From: Bacillota bacterium
GTDB taxonomy: Bacteria > Bacillota > Clostridia > Lachnospirales > Cellulosilyticaceae
Reading direction: 5' to 3'
Assembly: GCA_023436395.1 (NCBI GenBank)
Contig: JAEZJJ010000013.1
Coordinates: forward strand, 1-15,262
Length of the DNA: 15,262 nucleotides
Under the pieces are notes generated by a model, which saw only the letters and a list, made by a program, of their open reading frames with translations, was not told the origin of the DNA and ran no database searches. This document shows positions 1-7,143 of this stretch, piece after piece. Each line of letters begins with the position of its first letter. Positions within the stretch are counted from its first letter, which is position 1. The translations under genes and the position numbers were made by a program.

Positions 1-585
1 CGCCTCTTTAGCAAAGAAAATATTGAAAAGCTACAAAACTTATGGGAGAATAGTCTCAAACAATATGAAACACAAAGGACCTTATCCCTGGAAAACTTAC
101 AAAAACGCTTAGAAGAATGTGAGTTTGCACCACTTACAGAAGAAGAAATAGCCTTCTATAACGACCTGCCTAATATACTTTCTGAGTTAGGTACTAAGTT
201 ACCACCAGACAAACAGGCGAATTTACTTTCATGCTTACATATCAAAGGAAATGTAGAGGCTATCGACCTAAAACGCTTTGGTCTTACTGCAGAAAATGGT
301 GTAGATGAAAGTACCCTAGAAGAGTTAAGTAAAGCTATTACCCTTAAGTATGATGCCAACTATTATATCAACCTAGAAGCTGAGAAAAAGGCCCAAGAGG
401 ATAAGCTTTGGTATGAGTTTTGGGAAGGTGTAGCTAGTCATCCTCTTATTCATTTTGGAAATACAGTAGCACAAGAAGGGGGGAGGCTTGCAACATTTTT
501 GGGAGAGGAAGGCCATCTACTGATGGTTGAAGCGCCAAAGATGCTTTATGGAATAGGACATAGTTGGATACAACTACAAGGATGA
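1..585 (+). CDS. 3' end of an unrecognised protein upstream of the toxin gene
   Basis: The reading frame is open from the first base to a TGA at 583-585 and gives the last 194 residues of a protein whose start lies outside the window. The first half (residues 1-45 as seen) is rich in Glu, Lys, Gln and Leu and probably helical or coiled coil. The last 60 residues are more hydrophobic, with aromatic and glycine-rich stretches such as WYEFWEGV and a C-terminal HSWIQLQG. I recognise no domain. The toxin gene follows directly in the same frame, separated only by the stop codon, so the two are probably co-transcribed. The protein could be a carrier, chaperone or trafficking partner of the toxin, but that rests only on position. 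The existence of the coding region is well supported; its function is unknown. Confidence 0.7.
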   Translation, partial: RLFSKENIEKLQNLWENSLKQYETQRTLSLENLQKRLEECEFAPLTEEEIAFYNDLPNILSELGTKLPPDKQANLLSCLHIKGNVEAIDLKRFGLTAENGVDESTLEELSKAITLKYDANYYINLEAEKKAQEDKLWYEFWEGVASHPLIHFGNTVAQEGGRLATFLGEEGHLLMVEAPKMLYGIGHSWIQLQG

Positions 586-591
586 GAAATT
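578..591 (+). promoter_or_regulatory. Possible ribosome binding site and ATT start of the toxin gene
   Basis: AAGGA at 578-582 overlaps the stop of the upstream gene and lies 6 bases before an in-frame ATT at 589. No ATG, GTG or TTG occurs in frame between the TGA at 583 and the GTG at 658. The homologous second module gene (2423) has residues that align with the sequence encoded from about 592 on, so translation should begin near here. ATT starts are rare but known, for example infC. The GTG at 658 has only a weak AGG 12 bases upstream. Confidence 0.4.
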
Positions 592-1773
592 ATACAAGAA
601 GAATTTGAAAAGCAGGCAGAAATATTTTGTGAGTTTTCAGATAGGTATATAAACAATGTGGCATCTATAGGCTGTGGAGGTATAGATTGGTGCTGCCAAT
701 TTGCAATAGGAAGTGTTAAATTAGGTGTTCAAGCGCTGTCTGTAATGGATGATATAAGTGATGGATTTGTTTATTTAGCAACAGGAATAGAACCACATAA
801 TGATTTTGTACAGTGTGTAGAAGGTCTAGACGCTATTGCAGAAGAGGTACATAATTTTTATAAGGACTTGGCGCCAGACGATGAAGTCTTTTCTAATACA
901 GAAGTAGTAGCAAATATAGCAATGCTTACAAAAGGAGCTACAGATTTAATAAAAGGGTTGCCAAGAATGTTTAATGGGGCAACTGCAGAACAAGTTAAAG
1001 GGGCTATGCAGGGGATAAATAGTAGTAGCAATATAACAATGCAAGCCAATGGAACAATGGCAGCAAGCCAAGGCAAAAGCATAGCAGGTATATTAGAAGG
1101 CTTAGGTATTATAGTAAAAGATATAAAAGGTATTCTAGAAATAGCAACTGTAAGTGAGATAGAAATAGAATCAGAAGTAGCTATAGAATCAGATGCAACA
1201 CTAGAAATAGCAGGTGCAGCAGCAGGTAGTTTAACTGGTGGTGGATTACCACCTGATGATAAGAAGAAATCAGATAACGTACAAAGGATAAAACAGATAG
1301 AGGTTGAATTCAATTATAAAACTAAGTATGATAAAACTGAATTTACAAGACAATTAGCAGATCAAGAAGTAGGAATGAATCAGTTAACTGTTGATGAGTA
1401 TTTAAAGAATAGAGAAAGATATCTTGCTGAAGGTAGAGCAGTAGAAGGAAATATGGCTCAGAAGGCGACTAGAGAAAAGGCATTAGTCGATAAAGTTGAT
1501 GAACTAAGAAGTAGTGGGATGTCATTAAAGGAAGCAGAAACACAAGCGCAAAAGTGGTTAGATACACAGGCAGCATTGCATAACCCAGATCAAATTGCAG
1601 GTGGAAATCCATTAAAGATTGGAGGAATGGGAGATAGCGCAATCAATTCATCTATTGGTTCTCAATGGAAGTATAGAATAGATGCTATTGATGAACAAAT
1701 TCAAGCAATGGCTAAAAATATGACTGATGCTGAGCGGAAAAATACTTATTTAAATGTAAAATTAAAATATTAG
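589..1773 (+). CDS. Polymorphic toxin with C-terminal Ntox15/Tde1-like DNase domain
   Basis: This is a probable antibacterial DNA-degrading effector of 394 residues if started at ATT 589, or 371 from GTG 658. Residue numbers below are from GTG 658. The N-terminal module, up to about residue 120, is helical and shared with the protein at 2423. A Gly/Ala/Ser-rich linker ends in GGGLPPDDKKK near 195-204. The C-terminal domain, about 215-371, has the Ntox15 hallmarks: TVDEYLKNR, then ALHNPDQ with the HxxD pair H308/D311, then MGDSAINSSIGSQW. In Agrobacterium Tde1 the HxxD motif is needed for DNase activity. The neighbouring gene encodes a Tdi1-type immunity protein, which supports the call. I chose the upstream start because residues before 658 (an EF..C.F.D.Y pattern) align with the paralogue. 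There is no Sec signal peptide or clear membrane segment. The delivery route is unknown; canonical T6SS is not expected in this type of organism. Confidence 0.8.
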   Translation: MIQEEFEKQAEIFCEFSDRYINNVASIGCGGIDWCCQFAIGSVKLGVQALSVMDDISDGFVYLATGIEPHNDFVQCVEGLDAIAEEVHNFYKDLAPDDEVFSNTEVVANIAMLTKGATDLIKGLPRMFNGATAEQVKGAMQGINSSSNITMQANGTMAASQGKSIAGILEGLGIIVKDIKGILEIATVSEIEIESEVAIESDATLEIAGAAAGSLTGGGLPPDDKKKSDNVQRIKQIEVEFNYKTKYDKTEFTRQLADQEVGMNQLTVDEYLKNRERYLAEGRAVEGNMAQKATREKALVDKVDELRSSGMSLKEAETQAQKWLDTQAALHNPDQIAGGNPLKIGGMGDSAINSSIGSQWKYRIDAIDEQIQAMAKNMTDAERKNTYLNVKLKY

Positions 1774-1784
1774 GAGGATGAGCT

Positions 1785-2333
1785 TTGGATAATTATTTAT
1801 TTAGAAAATATGAGATAACTAGTAAAGTTAATAATCAAACAATTGAAGAGTATAAGGAAATAGTACCAGGAGAGTTATTATCAGTTTGGAGAGAATATGG
1901 ATTTGGATGTATGCTAGATGGATACTTAAAAGTAATTAATCCTGATGAATATAGACCAATTATAGAAATGTCTTATTTTAGAGCAGATGTATCAGTACCT
2001 ATTTTAATAACGGCTTTTGGTGATATAATTACATGGGAAGAAAATAAGTATATAGGAATAGTTAGATATAAAAAAGGAAGTTTTCAGATAATATCATCAG
2101 GATTTAAATATTTCTTTAATGATTTACAAGATGATTATTTTATAGAAAAATATTTAGAAGTAGATAAATATAATGAGGCTACAAAGAATATAGGATTACT
2201 TCAATATGATGAATGTTTTGGGTATGTACCTTTGCTAGGTCTAGGTGGTAGTGAAAAGGTAGAAAACATAAAAATAGTAAAAATAAAAGAGCATATTGAA
2301 CTGATAACTCAGTTAGTGGGTAAAATAGAATAG
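1785..2333 (+). CDS. Tdi1-like immunity protein (GAD-like / DUF1851)
   Basis: The 182-residue cytoplasmic protein most likely binds and neutralises the toxin encoded just upstream. The N-terminal half has the GAD-like pattern (VPGELLSVWREYGFG near 28-42, then YLKVINPDEY). The C-terminal part has the DUF1851 pattern, with FGYVPLLGLGGSEKVENI at about 145-162 and a final KIKEHIELITQLV helix. This two-part arrangement is that of Agrobacterium Tdi1, the partner of Tde1. The start is TTG at 1785: AGGAGG at 1772-1777 overlaps the toxin stop codon and sits 7 bases upstream, so toxin and immunity are probably translationally coupled. The gene looks even more AT-rich than its surroundings, with heavy use of ATA, TTA and AGA, as is common for transferred immunity genes. 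Cognate binding is inferred from synteny, not shown. Confidence 0.82.
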   Translation: MDNYLFRKYEITSKVNNQTIEEYKEIVPGELLSVWREYGFGCMLDGYLKVINPDEYRPIIEMSYFRADVSVPILITAFGDIITWEENKYIGIVRYKKGSFQIISSGFKYFFNDLQDDYFIEKYLEVDKYNEATKNIGLLQYDECFGYVPLLGLGGSEKVENIKIVKIKEHIELITQLVGKIE

Positions 2334-2340
2334 AGTCACT

Positions 2341-2381
2341 TGAAAGTCTGGAAGATTAAAAGAAAATCTTTCAGGCTTTCA
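2341..2381 (+). terminator. Terminator-like hairpin after the immunity gene
   Basis: A 17-bp stem (2341-2357 with 2365-2381) encloses a 7-base loop. In plus-strand RNA every position pairs, with two G·U wobbles; in the opposite strand these would be A·C mismatches. It therefore acts on the toxin-immunity transcript. The sequence after the stem is AT-rich but lacks a clean T run, so termination may be incomplete. Confidence 0.6.
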
Positions 2382-2398
2382 GTATTTAAAAACTATTT

Positions 2399-2404
2399 TA
2401 TAAT
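2399..2404 (+). promoter_or_regulatory. Possible -10 box for the ankyrin-SUFU gene
   Basis: A perfect TATAAT lies 18 bases before the GTG at 2423. The best -35 at 17-base spacing (CTTTCA, 2376-2381) is poor and overlaps the terminator stem. If used, the leader would be only about 12 bases and would lack a ribosome binding site. Confidence 0.3.
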
Positions 2405-2422
2405 AAGAACAGTTACATTTTA

Positions 2423-3958
2423 GTGGAGAAAGAGTTTAATCAGCGACTAGATCAATATTGTGCTTTTGTAGATCAATATGTAGGTGAAGTACAAAGTGTA
2501 GAATTAGGACTTATAGACTGGGGAGCACAAACTGTATTTGTTGGAGTTGAAATCTTATGTATGGGATTAGAATTTCTAGAAAAATCCTACTATGCCAATG
2601 AAGGACTCAATAATGATAGCTTTTTTGAGAAAGCAAAAGAAAAGGCAAAGGAATGGTCTAATCTAACCAGTGACTACTTAAAGGGTATTTCGCCAAACCA
2701 AGATATATTTGAAGAAACCAAGGTTGTAGCAAGTGTAGTCGCAATCACCAAGTCATTGGCTCAACTATTAAAAGGTGCCCCAAAGGCGATGACACAAAAT
2801 GGAGATGATGTGACAGCAGCTCTTAATGGTGCAAAAGAATCTCTAGATGACATTGGAAATATAGTGGTCAATGGAGATGGAACCTTATTACATTTGGCAG
2901 CATCTGAAGGGACACCGGAAATGATAGAATATTTAGTTAAGGCAGGCAGTGATAATAATAGGGTGGAAAGAGAGTGGTCACCACTACACTGGGCTGTCAG
3001 CTTTAATAAGCCAGAAAATGCAAAAAAACTCATTGAGTTAGGTGCAGAAGTGAATAGCGAAACTTCTGTTAATTCTTCACTGCTTGGAGCTATTCATAAA
3101 GACAGCTTAGAAATGGTGAAAATGATAGTAGAAGCAGGAGCTGATATTACTTATCAATTTAAAACAAGGGACAATCCCTGGTGGGATGCATTATCCTATG
3201 CAAAGTATTATAAGGCAAAAGAGATTTATAAGTATCTTGAAAAGCAGCTTAAAGAAAAAGGTATAAAAATAAAAGATATACCACCAAAGGCAGCAGAAAT
3301 ACAAAAAGTAAGAGAAACCTACTTTGAGGATTATATAGAAAAGTACTTAGGACCTATTGCAGAAAGTTATACAGAGGAAGAACTACTACAACAGTTTTGG
3401 GGTAGTGAAAAGCAAGTGAAGAATGATGTGAGAATAGATATTCATCTCATCATGCCAAGTAAAGAAAGAGATTATATAACATTAATAACAGCCGGTATGA
3501 GCGAGGAACCTATGGCAGAAACTGATGCAGGGCTAAAATATGCGGAGGTGATGATGAAGTTACCGAAGTCTTGGAAAACAGGGAAAGCACTTTTAACAGA
3601 TGAGGCTTATAACTGGCCACTAAAAATACTCACTAAAACGGCTTATTTGGGGCACTTGATACCAGGTTCATATTTAGATGAAGAAGTGATGATTCCTTAT
3701 GGCAATCCTAATGGTGCACCTGATTACTTTGACTGGGACAAAGAATTTACAACGGTTATGCTGTGTAAGTCAGAGGATATTGAAGCTTATGATGTGGATG
3801 AAAAAACAAAAATACAATTCTTTACACTCATACCAATCAGTGAAGAAGAAAAAGAGTTAGTAAATGAAAAAGGAAGTCAAGCAGTTAAAGAAATGCTTCA
3901 AAGCGGAGAAGTAGTAGATATGGATAGGGAATATTTAGTACCACCAGAAGGCGTTTAA
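2423..3958 (+). CDS. Toxin-module protein with ankyrin repeats and SUFU domain
   Basis: This 511-residue protein has three parts. Residues 1-145 are paralogous to the toxin's N-terminal module: EF..C.F.D.Y...V, then G.IDW near 29-33, then P...F..T.VVA near 91-103, then LLKG.P. Residues 150-280 hold about four ankyrin repeats, with TLLHLAASEG at 154-163, SPLHWAV at 186-192 and IVEAGADI at 235-242. Residues 290-505 match the SUFU fold: DVRIDIHLIMPSKERDYITLITAGMS near 335-360 (an 'IDI-P-ERDY-TL-T-GMS' pattern), then KLPKSW and NWPLKIL. SUFU and ankyrin domains are both recurrent immunity modules of bacterial polymorphic toxin systems. The module-plus-immunity architecture is odd. The start is GTG with no visible Shine-Dalgarno sequence; the frame is open upstream only to 2390. 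No catalytic toxin domain is seen. Role proposed: immunity or decoy protein; not certain. Confidence 0.8.
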   Translation: MEKEFNQRLDQYCAFVDQYVGEVQSVELGLIDWGAQTVFVGVEILCMGLEFLEKSYYANEGLNNDSFFEKAKEKAKEWSNLTSDYLKGISPNQDIFEETKVVASVVAITKSLAQLLKGAPKAMTQNGDDVTAALNGAKESLDDIGNIVVNGDGTLLHLAASEGTPEMIEYLVKAGSDNNRVEREWSPLHWAVSFNKPENAKKLIELGAEVNSETSVNSSLLGAIHKDSLEMVKMIVEAGADITYQFKTRDNPWWDALSYAKYYKAKEIYKYLEKQLKEKGIKIKDIPPKAAEIQKVRETYFEDYIEKYLGPIAESYTEEELLQQFWGSEKQVKNDVRIDIHLIMPSKERDYITLITAGMSEEPMAETDAGLKYAEVMMKLPKSWKTGKALLTDEAYNWPLKILTKTAYLGHLIPGSYLDEEVMIPYGNPNGAPDYFDWDKEFTTVMLCKSEDIEAYDVDEKTKIQFFTLIPISEEEKELVNEKGSQAVKEMLQSGEVVDMDREYLVPPEGV

Positions 3959-3964
3959 GAAAAT

Positions 3965-4004
3965 AGGTGTGAGCTACAATAAGTAAGCTTACACCTGTTT
4001 TTTT
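3965..4004 (+). terminator. Rho-independent terminator of the ankyrin-SUFU gene
   Basis: An 11-bp stem (3965-3975 with 3986-3996, one G·U pair in plus-strand RNA) with a 10-base loop is followed by G and seven T residues (3998-4004). It starts 7 bases after the TAA at 3956-3958 and separates the toxin locus from the TIR gene. Confidence 0.85.
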
Positions 4005-4145
4005 AGCAAGTAAACAAGAAAAAGACTCTACGGAAATAAAGGGCTTAATATTCAGATTCATTCAAAGATAGGAATGAAATATAAACTAAATTGTGATACA
4101 ATTCTATATATTTAAGGGAAATATTTTGTGGGCAGGAGGAAAGCA

Positions 4146-7103
4146 ATGCAGGATAAAAAATATCGTTATGATGCCTTTATCAGTTATAGGCATGGAGACC
4201 TAGATGATTTTGTAGCTACGAGACTTCATAAGAAATTAGAAACCTATAGATTACCTAAACACATTGCAAAGCAAGTGGGTAGCCGAAAGCTGACAAGAGT
4301 TTTTAGAGATAGAGAAGAGTTAATGAGTTCATCGAGTTTAGGAGATGAGTTAGAAGGAGCTTTGGAGCAATCTAAATATCTTATTTTAGTAGCCTCTTCT
4401 CGCACGCTAGACTCGCCTTGGGTTATAAAAGAACTTACTACTTTTAAAGCTATACATGGTGCTGAACATATTCTAATCTTAATGATAGAAGGTGAAGTGG
4501 AGCAAATTATTCCTGAGTTCCTGCGAGTAAATACGAGAACTTATGAGGAGGATGGTCAGCTTATTACCATAGAAGAGAAAGTAGAGCCCTTAGCTACAGA
4601 TATTAGAGCCGATAGTAAGAAGGAGATAGGAAGAAAACTAGATGAGGAAATTCTTAGGCTGATTGCACCTATTGTAGGCTGTAGATATGATGATTTAAAG
4701 CAACGCCATAAAGAAAGAAGAAGGAAAAAATTCATAGGACTAGCTTTAGCTGGTATGCTTCTTTTAGGTGGTTTTGGTATATTTAATGGATGGCGTGTGT
4801 GGCAAATAGAAGAACAGATGAGAAGCAATCTAGCGACACAGTCTAGGGCCTTAGCAGATCAGTCCTTAAGACTCTTAGAAAAGGGAGATAGGATGAAAGC
4901 TATACTAGTTGCTAAAGAGGCATTGCCAAAGAATCTTGATTCTCCTGAAAGACCACTTATGGACGAGGTGCTATATGCATTAAGTCAGGCCCTGTATGTC
5001 TATAAATATGATTTTAGATTAGTGCCAGAAAAGACCTTGGATTATACTAGACCTCTTTATTATGTAAAAGCCTCTCCAGAAGGAAGGTGGGCAGCCACTG
5101 AGAGCGAAGAGGGATATATCGAGCTATGGGATTTAGAAACAGGAAAGCTTCAAAAAACGATTAAGGATAAGGATAACGGACTTTATATAGAGGACATTGA
5201 GTTTATAGATGAGAGTAGCTATCTTATAATGGATACAACCGGGCTAAGAGTAGAGAACATACTTACGAACCAAGTGGATTGGCAGATAGGAAAAGAGTCA
5301 AAATATAAGTTTTATTTAAGTCCAGATAGAAAACAGGTATTAGTAATAGGGGAGCAATTGCTTCTTTATGATTTGGAAAGTAAAGACTTACTAGCAAAAC
5401 GAGAGCCTAGTGATTTAAATACATATATGAATATGCATGTGGCATGGAATACAGAGGAAAAAATTTTAGCTATTGGACAAGAAGGAAAAATCTATCTATG
5501 GGAGCTGGTTAATGCAAAATGGAAGATGATTTATGAATCTCCATATAATATTATTTCTGGCCTAGTATTTACAAAAGATAATGCTTTAGTGATAGCGAGC
5601 AATGATGAAGATAAGGATGTTATGGAGTTACTTTATGGTGCAGGAAGAGGGAATTTGAGTTGTATCACCTTTGAAGGAGAGGACGTTAAAGAACTTTGGC
5701 AGCTCAAATCAGAGAAATCCCAGATCGATTTACTCAAAGTCAATACAGAGGAACCATGGCAATTGGTAATGAGAATGAATAACGTACTAGAAACAGTAGA
5801 TGCCACAACAGGAAAAGTTCTATTTAGCTCTCCCCAATCCTCCACAATTAGGAATTATACTTTGATAGGTGGTAGTATAGCCATATGTGGAATGGAAGAT
5901 GGTTCTGTAAGAACATTAATGTTAGATTTGAAAGATGTCTATGAGCAGAGTAGCTTCAATCATTCTTCAGGTATTACAGATATAGCTTTTGCAAGGGGAG
6001 GAAGAATTCTACTTACTACAGGGGAAGATAAAAAAGTTTATATCTATAAAGACATAGAAGGAACACCTAAAAAGACCTTGGAGGGAATAGGTGATCATAT
6101 TAGTCAAGGTATTTACAGTGAAGATAACAAGTGGTTATGCACAGTTATAAGTAGTGGTCAAGAGGTTTGCCTCTGGGATGTGGCCAAGTGGGAATTAGTA
6201 GCTAGAATTTCAGGAGAATATATAGGCAAGGTTGGATTCTTGGAAGGAGGTTCTCAAATCTATATTCTAGAAGAGGGAAAAGGCTTAAAAATTTGTAATA
6301 GAGACGGAACCTTGATAAAATCCTTTGCAAATGATAGTGCAATAGATGTCTATTATAAGTCCCCTTATCTTTGTCTGGTAGGGACATATAGTGTTCAGTT
6401 AATAGAAGAAAAGGAATTAAGTGTTGTTAGAAGCATCCCTATAGTAGAAGGAAAGAAGAGTGCTTTAATATCTGAGCAGAAACTCCTTAAGCTAAGTACT
6501 ACAGGAGAATTAACCCTAATAGATATAGAAACGTCAATAAATGAAATAGAGCAGGGACAGGTCTTAAAGGAAAAGGTAGTAGATTTTGTGGTGGGTGAGG
6601 ATTTCCTAGCTGTTAGCCTTGAAGATGGTAGTGTGGAGATGATAGATTTAATGACTTACCAAGTAGTGGATACTGCGAGTAATGATGGCATTGCTGTAAG
6701 TAGTCTGGTGTTTGATGATAAGCAGCAGGTACTTTGGTTAGGTTATGAAGATACTACAGTATGGAAATATACTGTAGAGAATAGGTCGAAAACGAGATTA
6801 AGAGAAGAACTACCTTCTCCTATGAAGCAGATTTATTTCTATGAAGATGAAAATAAGTTCGCTATAATTACGGAAGAAGATGAATTACTAGTTTATGATA
6901 GTAAAAGTCAAAAAAAGCTGGTTTCTTTAAAGAACATATTAGGCATTAATGGTCGCTGCGATGAATTTATTACAGGAAATAATGAATTCTTATATGTGGT
7001 ACCATTTTATACGCCTCAAATGTTACGAGAAGAGGCAGAAAGACAGTTGGGTGATAGAACACTAGCTGAATATGAAAAGGCGGAATACTTTATTCAAGAA
7101 TAA
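4146..7103 (+). CDS. Membrane-anchored TIR domain protein with WD40-like propeller
   Basis: The 985-residue protein has an N-terminal TIR domain (about 5-180): YDAFISYRHGD at 8-18, RVFRDREEL at 51-59, and SPWVIKEL at 90-97, where E96 is in the position of the catalytic glutamate of NAD-cleaving TIRs. A basic stretch (KERRRKK, 189-195) precedes one membrane segment (about 196-215). The rest, about 290-980, is repetitive beta-propeller sequence of WD40 type, with units such as IELWDLETGKL and VCLWDVAKW. The TIR side should be cytosolic by the positive-inside rule, leaving the propeller outside unless the topology is reversed. ATG 4146 is chosen because AGGAGG at 4134-4139 is 6 bases upstream; GTG 4128 would place that site inside the coding region. 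This architecture is common in Clostridia, but its function is not established. Roles in NAD-based defence or signalling are possible. Confidence 0.85.
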   Translation: MQDKKYRYDAFISYRHGDLDDFVATRLHKKLETYRLPKHIAKQVGSRKLTRVFRDREELMSSSSLGDELEGALEQSKYLILVASSRTLDSPWVIKELTTFKAIHGAEHILILMIEGEVEQIIPEFLRVNTRTYEEDGQLITIEEKVEPLATDIRADSKKEIGRKLDEEILRLIAPIVGCRYDDLKQRHKERRRKKFIGLALAGMLLLGGFGIFNGWRVWQIEEQMRSNLATQSRALADQSLRLLEKGDRMKAILVAKEALPKNLDSPERPLMDEVLYALSQALYVYKYDFRLVPEKTLDYTRPLYYVKASPEGRWAATESEEGYIELWDLETGKLQKTIKDKDNGLYIEDIEFIDESSYLIMDTTGLRVENILTNQVDWQIGKESKYKFYLSPDRKQVLVIGEQLLLYDLESKDLLAKREPSDLNTYMNMHVAWNTEEKILAIGQEGKIYLWELVNAKWKMIYESPYNIISGLVFTKDNALVIASNDEDKDVMELLYGAGRGNLSCITFEGEDVKELWQLKSEKSQIDLLKVNTEEPWQLVMRMNNVLETVDATTGKVLFSSPQSSTIRNYTLIGGSIAICGMEDGSVRTLMLDLKDVYEQSSFNHSSGITDIAFARGGRILLTTGEDKKVYIYKDIEGTPKKTLEGIGDHISQGIYSEDNKWLCTVISSGQEVCLWDVAKWELVARISGEYIGKVGFLEGGSQIYILEEGKGLKICNRDGTLIKSFANDSAIDVYYKSPYLCLVGTYSVQLIEEKELSVVRSIPIVEGKKSALISEQKLLKLSTTGELTLIDIETSINEIEQGQVLKEKVVDFVVGEDFLAVSLEDGSVEMIDLMTYQVVDTASNDGIAVSSLVFDDKQQVLWLGYEDTTVWKYTVENRSKTRLREELPSPMKQIYFYEDENKFAIITEEDELLVYDSKSQKKLVSLKNILGINGRCDEFITGNNEFLYVVPFYTPQMLREEAERQLGDRTLAEYEKAEYFIQE

Positions 7104-7129
7104 AAAAGTGGACTTATGTCCACTTTTTT
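7102..7129. terminator. Bidirectional terminator between convergent genes
   Basis: GTGGAC (7108-7113), loop TTAT, GTCCAC (7118-7123) is flanked by six A on the left and six T on the right. It therefore gives a stem plus U run on either strand. It would end both the TIR gene and the convergent DHH gene. Confidence 0.9.
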
Positions 7130-7143
7130 ACTAAAAAAAATAG

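Noticed and set aside
582..608. ATG overlapping the TGA of the upstream gene (ATGA coupling)
   Set aside because: This frame stops after eight codons and is not the toxin frame; it would need a base deletion to serve as the start.
858..1313. 151-codon open frame on the minus strand
   Set aside because: It lies wholly opposite the toxin gene, has low-complexity Ile/Ser/Pro composition and no ribosome binding site; it is a by-product of the toxin's coding bias.
1779..1793. ATG near the immunity gene's ribosome binding site
   Set aside because: It reads only four codons before a stop; TTG 1785 is in the long frame at correct spacing from AGGAGG.
4080..4127. Promoter for the TIR gene
   Set aside because: TACAAT and TATATA are present, but no -35 of acceptable quality lies at the right distance, so I could not place a promoter.
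4128..4145. GTG start for the TIR protein
   Set aside because: The strong AGGAGG lies downstream of it and correctly positions ATG 4146.
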